From contig JAVBYI010000023.1 in the NCBI GenBank assembly GCA_030824115.1, positions 1-64,000 of the forward strand: 64,000 nucleotides of DNA, given 5' to 3'. Shown here piece by piece: positions 32,950 to 41,762 of this stretch (position 1 is its first letter; the number at the start of each line of letters is the position of its first letter). A model generated the notes under the pieces. That model was not told the origin of the DNA and did no database searches. It worked only from the letters and a program-made list of their open reading frames with translations. Position numbers and translations under genes: made by a program. Source of the DNA: Rhodocyclaceae bacterium. Lineage in GTDB: Bacteria; Pseudomonadota; Gammaproteobacteria; Burkholderiales; Rhodocyclaceae.

Positions 32950-35900
32950 ATGGCCACGCATACAGTCGAAGTAACACGGCGCCAATACAACAACTGGGTT
33001 GCCAACGAAACGATTGAAGATTACGCGCTGCGTTACTCGCCGGCGAGTTTTCGCAAGTGGACGCCTGCCTCCATCGGCAACACCATGATCGGCACCAACT
33101 CGGCCCTCTCTTACGAGGCGATTGGCGCATTGCTACTACTCAGCTACGGGTTTGCCAACGCCATGTGGGCCATGGTGTTTGCGACGGTGGTGATTTTTGC
33201 CGTCGGCTGGCCAATCTGCCATTACTCCGCCAAGTACAGTATCGACATGGACTTGCTGACGCGTGCCGCCGGTTTCGGCTACGTCGGCTCTACCTTCACC
33301 TCGCTGATCTACGCCTCGTTCACCTTTATCTTCCTGGCATTCGAAACGGCGATCATGGCGCAGGCCGTCAAGCTGTGCTTCGGCGTGCCACTCTGGCTGG
33401 GCTACATCCTGTGTTCGCTGGTGGTGATCCCCATCGTTTTTTACGGGGTAACGGCGATCAACCGCTTTCACAAATGGACGCAGCCACTCTGGTTGATTCT
33501 GCTGGTGATTCCCTTCTATTTTGTGCTGACGCGCGATCCACAGGCGCTGGAAGCTATGCAGCAGTTTGCCGGTGATGTTTCCAAGAGCAACGGCTTCGAT
33601 CTGTTTCACTTCGGCATTGCCGCAGGGATATCTTTTGCGTTGATCGCCCAGATTGGCGAACAGGTGGACTACCTGCGTTTCATGCCGGAGCGAACCCAGG
33701 GCAATCGTACCAGCTGGTGGCTGAACATGATGGTGGGCGGGCCCGGTTGGGTAATTATCGCTTTCGTTAAGCAGATGGGCGGCGCTTTACTGGCGGCGGC
33801 TGCGGTAGTCGCCGGCCTCTCCATTGCAGAGGCCAAAGAGCCCATACAGATATTCAATCATGCGTTTCAGTTCGCCGTCAGCGACCCCTTTGCCGCACTG
33901 TTGATCAGTACGATATTTGTTTGTGTTTCCGAGCTCAAGGTTAATGTCACCAACGCCTACGCCGGCTCGCTGGCGTGGTCGAACTTCTTTTCCCGGGTTA
34001 CCCATTCGCATCCGGGTCGCGTCGTCTGGTTGATCTTCAACTGTGCCATTGCACTGCTGCTCATGGAACTTGATTTGTTCGAGGCCATGAATAGCGTGCT
34101 GGGCCTGTATTCCAATATTGCCGTGGCGTGGATTTGCGCCCTGGTGGCGGATCTGGTGATCAACAAGCCGATGGGCTTCAGTCCGAAGATCGTGGAATTC
34201 AAACGTGCCCATCTCTACGACGTCAATCCGGTGGGGGTTGTCAGCATGGTGGTGGCCTCCGTGGTATCCACTGTGGCGTTCAGCGGTATTCTCGGTGACT
34301 ATGCACAGGCCTACTCATGGCTTATCGCTGCCATGCTGGCCTTCATTTTGTCGCCGCTGATTGCCATCTGGACCAAGGGCAAGTACTACATTGCCAGAAG
34401 CGGTCCGTTCAACGAGCGATCCAATCAGTTGGCGGAATGTACGGTATGCACACACCACTATGCTGAAGCGGATTCGACTCACTGCCCCCATCACGAAGGC
34501 ACCATCTGTTCTCTGTGCTGTACGCTGGAATCCACCTGCAAGGACATCTGCAAACCGATCGTCAAAACCCCGCTGGATCGTTACCGTGAGTGGGTGCTCC
34601 ACGGTTTGGTAAAACTGCTGGGGCGCGAGATTTCACAACAAGCGGCGCTGCGGGTCGCAAACTTCGCGCTGGTCTGGAGCGCGATGCTGGTCATCATCGC
34701 CATGATTTTGTGGATGAGCCTGCCAGCCAAACTGGGCGAGCTCGATGCCGCAGCGTTTGCCCTGATCGGCGACTACCGCTGGCGGGTGTTTTTTGGTGGG
34801 GCAATGCTATCCAGTATGGCCACCTGGTGGATCGTGCTGGTGAGCGAGAGCCGCGATATCGCCGAAGATGAACTGCGCTTTGCGCGCGATAGCGCTGAAG
34901 AGGCAACGCGTGCCAAGAGCGATTTTCTCGCCAACATGAGTCATGAAATCAGAACACCGATGAATGCCATTATCGGCATGTCCCATCTGGCGCTTCAAAC
35001 CGATCTGAACCAAAAGCAGCGCAACTACATCAGCAAGGTGAAACGCGCGGCAGAGAATCTGCTGGGCATCATTAACGACATTCTCGATTTCTCGAAAATT
35101 GAAGCTGGAAAACTGACCATTGAGGAAACTGAGTTCCGCATCGAAGAGGTGATGGATCATCTGGAAGACTTGGTGGGTCTCAAGGCCGAGGACAAAGGTC
35201 TCGTACTCAAGTTCCTGCCCGCGCCGGATGTGCCGGCGGCCTTGATTGGCGACCCGCTGCGACTGGGTCAAATCCTCATCAATCTGGGCAACAATGCCGT
35301 CAAGTTCACTGATGCCGGAGAAATCCTCATCGGCATTGAAACCGTCAGTCGCCAGGATGATCAAGTCGTGCTGCATTTTTGGGTGACGGATACCGGCATC
35401 GGCATGACGCCGGAACAATGCGGGCGAATGTTCCAGTCGTTCAGTCAGGCCGATAGTTCGACCACGCGGAAGTATGGCGGCACGGGGCTCGGATTGGCGA
35501 TCTCGAAGAATCTGGTCGAACTGATGAACGGTCGGATCTGGGTGGATTCGATTCCCGGCACGGGATCGACGTTCCACTTTCATGCACAGTTTGGGGTGCA
35601 GGCCGGCGAACAAGGCGCTGCTTACCAGCATGACCGGCCGTCGGCCGGTAGTCAGGCCGAGGCCATGAAATGCCTGGCGGGTAGCCGTGTGCTGCTGGTC
35701 GAGGACAATGAGATGAATCAGGAACTGGCTGTCGAACTTCTGCGCTCTGCGTCAATCCGGGTGGTGGTCGCCGCCAACGGGCAGGAGGCGCTCGACGTAC
35801 TGGCGCGCGACTCGCGCTTTGATGGCGTGCTCATGGACTGCCAGATGCCGGTGATGGATGGCTACGCCGCAACCCGTGCGCTGCGCGCAAATCTTGCGTT

Positions 35901-36705
35901 GGCGTCACTGCCGGTGATTGCCATGACGGCGAATGCCATGGCCGGCGACAAGGAGAAAGTGTTGGACGCCGGCATGAACGACCACATTGCCAAACCGATT
36001 GATGTGGCAGAAATGTTTGGCACCATGGCGCGCTGGATTTCGCCCGGCGCGATGCCCCAGTCCGTGGAAACAATTATTGATGCAGAACGCACCTTTAGCC
36101 CGACGCTTATTGAAGGGTTACCCGAGCTAAAAGGCATTGACACCCATGCCGGGATGGCGGTGGCCATGGGCCAGCTCACGCTGTACCGGCGTCTTTTGCA
36201 GAAGTTCCATGCCAGCCAGTCTCATTTCGCCGAAGCATTTGCGTTGGCACAGGAATCATCGGACGCATCGGCCGCCACGCGCTGTGCTCATACACTCAAA
36301 GGCAATGCCGCCAACATTGGGGCCAAGGCGGTGGCGCGCGCGGCGGGCGAACTGGAGGCCGCTAGCGCGCGCAGTGCCAATCAGACCATTATCGGCGAAC
36401 TGTTGGCGAAGGTTCTCGGCGAACTGGGGCCAGTACTGGCCGGTTTGGCCCTGATGGACCAGCCGGAGTTTTCCGAAAGCGGTACCACCCAGGTACTTAG
36501 GCGGGAGGAAGTCCTTGCCTTGGCCAAACTGCTGGCGCAGCAACTGGCCGATGCCGATGCGGAGGCCGTTGAAACGGTCCAGCAATTGCAGTCGCTGACC
36601 GATGGAACTGTTCTGGAACAGCCTGTGCGTTCGCTTTCCCACACTATTTTTGAATTCAATTTTGAACAGGCCGAACGTGCACTCGGTCGACTGACGATTC
36701 CCTGA
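32950..36705 (+). CDS. NCS1-type transporter fused to hybrid histidine kinase (receiver and Hpt)
   Basis: 1251 residues from the ATG at 32950, preceded by GGGAG. Residues about 40-480 are a 12-helix cytosine/purine (NCS1) permease ([40 protein letters not shown]). A cysteine/histidine cluster follows at about 497-535 (ECTVC, HCPHH, CSLCC, CKDIC), then two more helices. The HisKA His665 is in [11 protein letters not shown], with an HATPase ([29 protein letters not shown]). The receiver Asp963 is in [11 protein letters not shown] and the Hpt His1114 in [10 protein letters not shown]. It probably senses transport or binding of a nucleobase-like compound. No dedicated output regulator is nearby. 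Confidence 0.88.
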   Translation: MATHTVEVTRRQYNNWVANETIEDYALRYSPASFRKWTPASIGNTMIGTNSALSYEAIGALLLLSYGFANAMWAMVFATVVIFAVGWPICHYSAKYSIDMDLLTRAAGFGYVGSTFTSLIYASFTFIFLAFETAIMAQAVKLCFGVPLWLGYILCSLVVIPIVFYGVTAINRFHKWTQPLWLILLVIPFYFVLTRDPQALEAMQQFAGDVSKSNGFDLFHFGIAAGISFALIAQIGEQVDYLRFMPERTQGNRTSWWLNMMVGGPGWVIIAFVKQMGGALLAAAAVVAGLSIAEAKEPIQIFNHAFQFAVSDPFAALLISTIFVCVSELKVNVTNAYAGSLAWSNFFSRVTHSHPGRVVWLIFNCAIALLLMELDLFEAMNSVLGLYSNIAVAWICALVADLVINKPMGFSPKIVEFKRAHLYDVNPVGVVSMVVASVVSTVAFSGILGDYAQAYSWLIAAMLAFILSPLIAIWTKGKYYIARSGPFNERSNQLAECTVCTHHYAEADSTHCPHHEGTICSLCCTLESTCKDICKPIVKTPLDRYREWVLHGLVKLLGREISQQAALRVANFALVWSAMLVIIAMILWMSLPAKLGELDAAAFALIGDYRWRVFFGGAMLSSMATWWIVLVSESRDIAEDELRFARDSAEEATRAKSDFLANMSHEIRTPMNAIIGMSHLALQTDLNQKQRNYISKVKRAAENLLGIINDILDFSKIEAGKLTIEETEFRIEEVMDHLEDLVGLKAEDKGLVLKFLPAPDVPAALIGDPLRLGQILINLGNNAVKFTDAGEILIGIETVSRQDDQVVLHFWVTDTGIGMTPEQCGRMFQSFSQADSSTTRKYGGTGLGLAISKNLVELMNGRIWVDSIPGTGSTFHFHAQFGVQAGEQGAAYQHDRPSAGSQAEAMKCLAGSRVLLVEDNEMNQELAVELLRSASIRVVVAANGQEALDVLARDSRFDGVLMDCQMPVMDGYAATRALRANLALASLPVIAMTANAMAGDKEKVLDAGMNDHIAKPIDVAEMFGTMARWISPGAMPQSVETIIDAERTFSPTLIEGLPELKGIDTHAGMAVAMGQLTLYRRLLQKFHASQSHFAEAFALAQESSDASAATRCAHTLKGNAANIGAKAVARAAGELEAASARSANQTIIGELLAKVLGELGPVLAGLALMDQPEFSESGTTQVLRREEVLALAKLLAQQLADADAEAVETVQQLQSLTDGTVLEQPVRSLSHTIFEFNFEQAERALGRLTIP

Positions 36706-36730
36706 TGCGATGGGCGTTTAGCACTACAAG

Positions 36731-36751
36731 AGTCGGCGCTGACGGGACGGC
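36731..36751 (+). repeat. Dispersed 24-bp repeat, copy 8 (right end of insertion)
   Basis: AGTCGGCGCTGACGGGACGGC, truncated by about 3 bp at its A-rich end. It abuts the duplicated Smr end directly and faces the opposite way to copy 9. Confidence 0.75.
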
Positions 36752-36831
36752 GTCAGGAAGTACTTGCTTACTGACAGGCCCTCACGGTTGAGGGGCGCGC
36801 GGGGGCCGTCATCGTACTGTTAGCGGGATAA
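36751..36831 (+). pseudogene. Duplicated 3' end of an Smr-domain gene
   Basis: 27 codons corresponding to the end of the Smr gene at 31798-31878, reading RQEVLAY, an in-frame TGA, then QALTVEGRAGAVIVLLAG and TAA. There is no start codon. Most changes relative to the intact gene are synonymous, so it looks like the end of a diverged allele rather than a recent copy. With the repeat that follows it forms the right arm (36751-36858) of the bracket around 31.9-36.7 kb. Confidence 0.8.
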
Positions 36832-36834
36832 GGT

Positions 36835-36858
36835 GCCGTCTCCCCAGCGCCGACATTT
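36835..36858 (-). repeat. Dispersed 24-bp repeat, copy 9
   Basis: GCCGTCTCCCCAGCGCC then GACATTT. It has the same position relative to the Smr stop codon as copy 7. Confidence 0.8.
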
Positions 36859-36873
36859 CAACGTGCGCACCCC

Positions 36874-36890
36874 TGCGACAATCTGTCGCA
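36874..36890. promoter_or_regulatory. 17-bp palindrome, probable Crp/Fnr-family site (ABC operon)
   Basis: TGCGACAATCTGTCGCA is a perfect 7-3-7 palindrome. A TAAAT-type -10 at 36912-36917 would put its centre close to -41.5, the class II activator position, for the operon starting at 36955. Confidence 0.65.
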
Positions 36891-36954
36891 TTCCCCTCCG
36901 CAGCCGTCGGGCGTAAATTGCCTCACACAACAGACCGCCTGAGGAGTCATCACC

Positions 36955-37128
36955 ATGAGCCAGCCGCAATCGTCCAATCCACCCGAAATGGCTTCATTGT
37001 TGCTGGGTGCCGGCTTCGCGCTCGCCTCGCTGATCATCCTGCCCGCCGTGGCACAGAAAATCGGCATGGGGTCGAGCCTCACTATCGCGCTACGCGGCGC
37101 CCTGATGCGGGCCGCCAATCGCTTCTGA
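36955..37128 (+). CDS. Small single-span membrane protein
   Basis: 57 residues, short but with a good GAGGAG ribosome site 8 bp before the ATG. A soluble N-terminus (MSQPQSSNPPEM) is followed by one hydrophobic helix (MASLLLGAGFALASLIILP) and a short basic C-terminus (LMRAANRF). It is the first gene downstream of the palindrome at 36874 and lies 47 bp before the next gene, so it is probably the leader gene of the ABC operon. I do not recognise a family. Confidence 0.6.
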   Translation: MSQPQSSNPPEMASLLLGAGFALASLIILPAVAQKIGMGSSLTIALRGALMRAANRF

Positions 37129-37174
37129 CATAATCGCATCCCCTGATGTTTGATCTACGGCGCGTCCGGTCAGG

Positions 37175-37522
37175 ATGCGCCGTTTGCTTTTGATGCGCCC
37201 TGCCAATTTCGCCCTCTCCGTCTTCGCCCTCGCCCTCGGCGCCTTTGCGCTGACCTTCATCGATGCGGCACGGCTGCGCGCGGCCAATGCAGCATCGGTC
37301 GCCGCCACCGCCGCGCTGGTGGAACGACTGGAACTCACTGATCTGGTTCTGTTCACCGAAGCCCGCTACACGCGCCACCCGACCCAGGCCGACCTGCAGT
37401 CGGCCTTCCAGGACCACCCCGTCGCATTCGAACACTTCCCCACCGGCTCGCTCATGCCGCCGCCGGCCGGCATCCTCACCGCCTATGAAAATCTGGATCG
37501 AAAAGCAAAAGCACCTGATTGA
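37175..37522 (+). CDS. Exported or membrane-anchored hypothetical protein of ABC operon
   Basis: 115 residues. An N-terminal hydrophobic helix (ANFALSVFALALGAFALTF) acts as signal anchor. The outside part has a distinctive stretch, EARYTRHPTQADLQSAFQDH then PVAFEHFPTGSLMPPP, rich in His and aromatic residues, which hints at metal or cofactor contact but matches no motif I know. It overlaps the downstream permease start by 38 bp, so the two are translationally coupled. The function is unknown; context suggests an extracytoplasmic partner of the ABC transporter. Confidence 0.65.
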   Translation: MRRLLLMRPANFALSVFALALGAFALTFIDAARLRAANAASVAATAALVERLELTDLVLFTEARYTRHPTQADLQSAFQDHPVAFEHFPTGSLMPPPAGILTAYENLDRKAKAPD

Positions 37523-38621
37523 CTTCACCCTCGCCTCGCTGGCGCGGCGCAAGGGCAAGAACCTCGGTCTGCTGTTCATCTACGGCCTGCTGGTATTCGT
37601 GCTCGCCTCGGTAGCGCTGTACACCCACGCGCTGCGCACCGAGGCGCAAAAGGTGCTCGCCGGCACGCCGGAGATCGTCCTGCAACGCCTCGTCGCCGGC
37701 CGCCATGATCTGATCCCGCCCGGCTACATCGAGAAGATCGGCAGGATTCGCGGTGTACAGAAGAAGGAAGGGCGCCTGTGGGGCTACTACTACGACAGCG
37801 TGGTGAAGGCCAACTACACCTTCATGGCCCCGCGCAACATGCAGGTGGCGCGCGGCGAGATCATTGTCGGCCCGGCACTGGAACGCTCGCGCGGGCTGGC
37901 TGCCGGCAACGGCATCTCCTTCCGCTCCTATTCGGGCGAGCTGCACACCTTCATCGTCGCCGATGTGCTGCCGCAGACGTCCGAACTGGTCAGTGCCGAC
38001 CTTGTACTGATGCACGAGGAGGACTTTCGCGCCTTCTTCAAGTATCCAGAGGGACATGTCACTGACGTCGCCCTATCGGTGGCCAATCCGCAGGAGATCA
38101 AGAACGTCGCGCTCAAGCTGATGGACGCCCTACCCGATAGCCGGCCCATCCTGCGCGACGAGGTACTGCGTACCTATGCCTCGGTGTTCGACTGGCGCGA
38201 GGGCATCATGCTCGCGCTGCTCTCGGCAGCCATCCTTGCCTTCGGCATCTTTGCCTGGGAAAAGGCCGCCGGCCTCTCGGCCGAAGAGAAGCGCGAAATC
38301 GGCATCCTCAAGGCGATCGGCTGGGAAACCGGCGACGTCATCAAGATGAAGTTCTGGGAAGGTCTGCTGATCTCGTTGCTGGCCTTTTTGCTCGGCTACA
38401 TCGCCGCCTATCTGCATGTCTTCCACTTCGGATCGATCCTGTTCGAACCGGTGCTGAAGGGCTGGGCGGTGCTCTACCCGAGTTTCACGCTCACCCCGCA
38501 CATCGACGGCCTGCAGGTTGCGACACTGTTCTTCTTCACCGTGTTTCCCTACACGGCGGCCGTGCTGGTGCCAATCTGGCGCGCAGCAACCACCGATCCA
38601 GACACCGTGATGCGGGGTTAA
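37485..38621 (+). CDS. ABC transporter permease, FtsX/MacB-type
   Basis: 378 residues from the ATG at 37485. The N-terminal membrane helix is LGLLFIYGLLVFVLASVALY. A large extracytoplasmic domain spans about 50-240. Three C-terminal helices follow (MLALLSAAILAFGIFAWEKA; LISLLAFLLGYIAAYLHVF; LFFFTVFPYTAAVLVPIW). This is the FtsX-like layout of MacB/LolC-class permeases, which act as mechanotransmitters or extract lipids and proteins rather than import solutes. It is coupled to the ATPase encoded 3 bp downstream. Confidence 0.85.
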   Translation: MKIWIEKQKHLIDFTLASLARRKGKNLGLLFIYGLLVFVLASVALYTHALRTEAQKVLAGTPEIVLQRLVAGRHDLIPPGYIEKIGRIRGVQKKEGRLWGYYYDSVVKANYTFMAPRNMQVARGEIIVGPALERSRGLAAGNGISFRSYSGELHTFIVADVLPQTSELVSADLVLMHEEDFRAFFKYPEGHVTDVALSVANPQEIKNVALKLMDALPDSRPILRDEVLRTYASVFDWREGIMLALLSAAILAFGIFAWEKAAGLSAEEKREIGILKAIGWETGDVIKMKFWEGLLISLLAFLLGYIAAYLHVFHFGSILFEPVLKGWAVLYPSFTLTPHIDGLQVATLFFFTVFPYTAAVLVPIWRAATTDPDTVMRG

Positions 38622-38624
38622 GCC

Positions 38625-39299
38625 ATGCTCGAACTCACCCAAATCCGCAAAGCCTTCAACCAGGGCAAACACAACGAATACTGGGCATTGGCCGGTATCG
38701 ATCTCGCCATCCCTGAAAAGCAGGTCACGGCCCTGCGCGGCCCCTCTGGCTCGGGCAAGACCACGCTGTTGACCATCCTCGGCTGCCTCGCGCGTCCCAC
38801 CGAAGGCCGCGTGCGCTTGAAGGGTGAGGACATCTCCGGTCTGCCAGAGCGCTTCCTCACCGAGATCCGCCGCCAGACCTTCGGCTTCATCTTCCAGCAG
38901 TTCAACCTGATCCGCGGCCTCTCGGCCATCGAGAACGTCGTCCTGCCGGCCTACCCAACTGGCCGCCCCCGCAAGGAACTGCTCGAAAAGGCCGAGGCGC
39001 TGCTCGCCGACGTCAACCTCGGCCATCGCCGCGAGGCGAAGGTGGAATGGCTTTCCGGCGGCGAGCAGCAGCGCGTCGCCATCTGCCGCGCGCTGATCAA
39101 CGACCCCGAAGTCCTGATTGCCGACGAGCCGACCGCCAACCTCGACACCCGGCTCGCCGGCGAATTTCTCGGCATCCTCGAAGGCCTTGCCGACAAGGGC
39201 CGCACCATCATCCTCACCAGCCACGATCCGATGGTAGTGGAATCCGAGATCGTGAATTTCATCGTGACGCTGCGCGACGGAAAGATTGTTGAACAGTGA
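38625..39299 (+). CDS. ABC transporter ATP-binding protein, LolD/MacB-type
   Basis: 224 residues, a single nucleotide-binding domain. Walker A is GPSGSGKTTLL, the Q-loop is GFIFQQFNLIRGLSAIENV, the signature is LSGGEQQRVAICRAL, Walker B is VLIADEPTANLD, and the switch His is in ILTSHDPMV. It powers the FtsX-like permease. The start is 3 bp after the permease stop, and the end overlaps the next gene's GTG. The closest classes are LolD and MacB; the substrate is unknown. Confidence 0.92.
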   Translation: MLELTQIRKAFNQGKHNEYWALAGIDLAIPEKQVTALRGPSGSGKTTLLTILGCLARPTEGRVRLKGEDISGLPERFLTEIRRQTFGFIFQQFNLIRGLSAIENVVLPAYPTGRPRKELLEKAEALLADVNLGHRREAKVEWLSGGEQQRVAICRALINDPEVLIADEPTANLDTRLAGEFLGILEGLADKGRTIILTSHDPMVVESEIVNFIVTLRDGKIVEQ

Positions 39300-40300
39300 T
39301 TTTTCAACCGGCAATCATCGCGTTGTTGCTGGCCGCCAGCCTGAGCTTGCTGATGCTCATCATCGCCTCGCCGTTCGCCATGCAGGTCATCCGCCACTGG
39401 GACATCACGAGCGGCAGCGAACGGCAGTTGAAACTGGAACGCCTGACCTACCTGTTCTCAACGCTGGTCGCCTTCGTCTGCCTCGTGCAAATCCTGTCGG
39501 CGCTGCTGTTCGTCTTCAATGCCGACAAAATGTCGGTGATGTTCGTTGGCGCGATGTGCGCGGTGGGCGCGCTCAACGTTAATGAATTCGGCTTCCCCGC
39601 GCTCTATCTGCAACTCGCGCTGTTCTTCCTGGCGACATTGTGGCTCGCCATTAACCACGCCGACAGTCAGGCGCGCGACTACCCGCTGGTGAAGCTCAAG
39701 TACGCGCTGCTGCTCGCCGCCATCCCGTTGTTCGCGTTGAGCCTTGGCTTACAGCTGCAATACTTCCTCGGTCTGAAAGCCGACGTCATCACTTCCTGCT
39801 GCGGCAGCCTGTTCTCCAGCGACGCGCCAACTCTCGCCAGCGAGGTCAGCGCCCTGGAACCCAAGCCAGCGCTACTGATGTTCTACGGCAGCCTCATCGT
39901 CGCCATCACGCTCTCCGGCTGGCACTGGCGCGACAAGGGCAACCTGAGCGGCTACGCCAGCGGCCTCGGCGCACTCGCTGCATTCGTCGCCAGCATCGCC
40001 GGCATCCTCGCCTTCGTCTCGCTCTACATCTACGAGCACCCGCACCACCACTGCCCGTTCTGCATCCTCAAGCCGGAGTATGACTATCAGGGTTATTGGC
40101 TCTACCTGCCGCTGTTTGCGGCCGCAGCGGCCGGCATGAGTGCCGGCGTGTTACGCGTTTTTGCTAACCGTCCCAGCCTCGCCCAAGTCGTGCCGGCCTT
40201 GACGGGAAGACTCGCCGGCATCGCCGCGATCAGCTACGTGCTGTTCGCACTGATCGCCAGCCTGATGATCTGGCAATCGAATCTGATCCTGCTCGACTGA
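39296..40300 (+). CDS. Polytopic membrane protein of ABC operon, function unknown
   Basis: 334 residues from a GTG at 39296 within the overlap GTGA. About eight hydrophobic helices are visible (ALLLAASLSLLMLIIASPFA; LALFFLATLWLAI; YVLFALIASLMIW). Two loop motifs stand out: DVITSCCGSLFSS and YEHPHHHCPFCILKPEYDY. These His/Cys clusters suggest metal binding or thiol redox at the membrane surface. It is the last gene of the operon with the LolD-like ATPase and permease. I do not recognise a named family. Confidence 0.75.
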   Translation: MIFQPAIIALLLAASLSLLMLIIASPFAMQVIRHWDITSGSERQLKLERLTYLFSTLVAFVCLVQILSALLFVFNADKMSVMFVGAMCAVGALNVNEFGFPALYLQLALFFLATLWLAINHADSQARDYPLVKLKYALLLAAIPLFALSLGLQLQYFLGLKADVITSCCGSLFSSDAPTLASEVSALEPKPALLMFYGSLIVAITLSGWHWRDKGNLSGYASGLGALAAFVASIAGILAFVSLYIYEHPHHHCPFCILKPEYDYQGYWLYLPLFAAAAAGMSAGVLRVFANRPSLAQVVPALTGRLAGIAAISYVLFALIASLMIWQSNLILLD

Positions 40301-40303
40301 AGT

Positions 40304-40327
40304 GCCGTCCTGCCAGCGCCGACATTT
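40304..40327 (-). repeat. Dispersed 24-bp repeat, copy 10 (between convergent genes)
   Basis: GCCGTCCTGCCAGCGCC then GACATTT, a full match starting 4 bp after the ABC operon stop and touching the stop of the convergent outer-membrane factor gene. Confidence 0.9.
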
Positions 40328-41762
40328 ACGTCGGGGATGACGGCCAGCCACCGCCCAATGCCTTGAAGAGACCCGCCAGCGCAGCGCGCTGGGCGCGTTC
40401 GGCATCAATGCGGGCCAGTTCGGCGGCCAGCAGGTTGCGCTCGACATCCAGCACGTCGAGACGACTGGCAATGCCGGCATCAAAGCGCTGGTGGGCGGCC
40501 TGCAGCGCCTTTTCCAGCGCCAGCGCACGGGTCGTTTCTGCCGCCAGGGCAGCGCGGACGGCGGTCTGTGCGGCCAAAGCATCGCGCACATCCTTGAACG
40601 CATTCGCCACCGCCTGCTTGTATTGGGCCAGTGCCTGTTCGCGACGCGCCTCGGCTGCGTCCACCGCGAAACCGATGCGACCCGCGTTCCAGATGGGCTG
40701 GGCGAGGCTGACGACGAAGGAGAAAATGCCGGCAGGGCCAGTGAACAATTTCGAGAAGGCCACGCTCTCGCCGCCGCTGTAAGCGGTGAGGCCGATAGAC
40801 GGGAAATACTGGGCGCGGGCTGCGCCGATGCGGGCGTTGGCAGCAATCAGCTTCTGCTCTGCCTCCTGCAGGTCGGGACGGCGCAGGAGCAGGTCTGAGG
40901 GCAGGCCCGCCGGCACGGTGAGAGGCGGCAAGGCACCCGGCGTACCACGGATAACCGTGCCTTCAAGCACCTCTCTGGGAGAACGCCCGAGCAGCACGGT
41001 CAAGGCTGTTTCAGCGCGCTCCCGTTCAAGCAGAAGCGCGGCGAGTTGTGACCGGGTTGCGGCTTCTTCGGCCTCGGCCCGACGCAGGTCGAATTCGGAC
41101 AAAACACCGGCCTCCAGGCGCTGATGGAAGAGCTTGAGCGTCTCGACGCGAGAGGCAGCGGTACGCTCAGCCACTTTCACCTGGGCATCGCTGGCAAGCA
41201 GGGCGAAATACTGCTGGGCAACGCCAGCGCTCAGGCTCAGGCGCACGGCATCCCGCGCAGCACTAGCCGCGAAGAGATCGGCCCTGGCCGCTTCGCTGGC
41301 GCGGCGAAGCTTGCCCCAGAGATCAATTTCGTAGCTGGCATCGAGCGTCGCCCGGTAACTGTTCTGGATACGCGGCAAGTCAGCCGGCTGCGGCATGCTG
41401 CCCAGCAGGGTGCTCTTGCTACGGTTGGCGGCATAACCGGCGGAAAGCGCCGGATAGAGGTCGGCATCCACCGTGCCGGCGACGGCCCGCGCCTCCAGCA
41501 CCCGCGCAGCCGCCACCTGGATATCGGCGTTGTTGGCCAGTGCCTCTTCCACCAACTGATCGAGCACCGGGTCGGCATAGAGTGACCACCAGCGCTCTCC
41601 CGCCTTGTCGGTCGGCAGGACGGTCTCGGGATCGGACGCCGCGGCCTTGCTCCAGGCACTGGACATGAGCTGCGACGGGCGCACGTAATCGGGGCCGACG
41701 GCGCAGCCGGCAAGGAACAGCGCCGCGCTCAGGGGGAGCAAGCGCAAGACAGGCTTATACAT
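40326..41762 (-). CDS. RND efflux outer-membrane factor (NodT/OprM-type lipoprotein)
   Basis: 478 residues from the ATG at 41762, which overlaps the pump stop and begins a lipoprotein signal (LLPLSAALFLAGC). Typical repeated helical halves of the TolC fold follow: WWSLYADPVLDQLVEEALANN, ARADLFAASAARDAVRLSLS and RRPDLQEAEQKLIAANARIG. It forms the outer-membrane duct for the adaptor and pump encoded upstream. All three genes run on the minus strand under the divergent TetR gene. A longer frame upstream has no signal peptide. Confidence 0.93.
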   Translation of the reverse strand: MYKPVLRLLPLSAALFLAGCAVGPDYVRPSQLMSSAWSKAAASDPETVLPTDKAGERWWSLYADPVLDQLVEEALANNADIQVAAARVLEARAVAGTVDADLYPALSAGYAANRSKSTLLGSMPQPADLPRIQNSYRATLDASYEIDLWGKLRRASEAARADLFAASAARDAVRLSLSAGVAQQYFALLASDAQVKVAERTAASRVETLKLFHQRLEAGVLSEFDLRRAEAEEAATRSQLAALLLERERAETALTVLLGRSPREVLEGTVIRGTPGALPPLTVPAGLPSDLLLRRPDLQEAEQKLIAANARIGAARAQYFPSIGLTAYSGGESVAFSKLFTGPAGIFSFVVSLAQPIWNAGRIGFAVDAAEARREQALAQYKQAVANAFKDVRDALAAQTAVRAALAAETTRALALEKALQAAHQRFDAGIASRLDVLDVERNLLAAELARIDAERAQRAALAGLFKALGGGWPSSPT

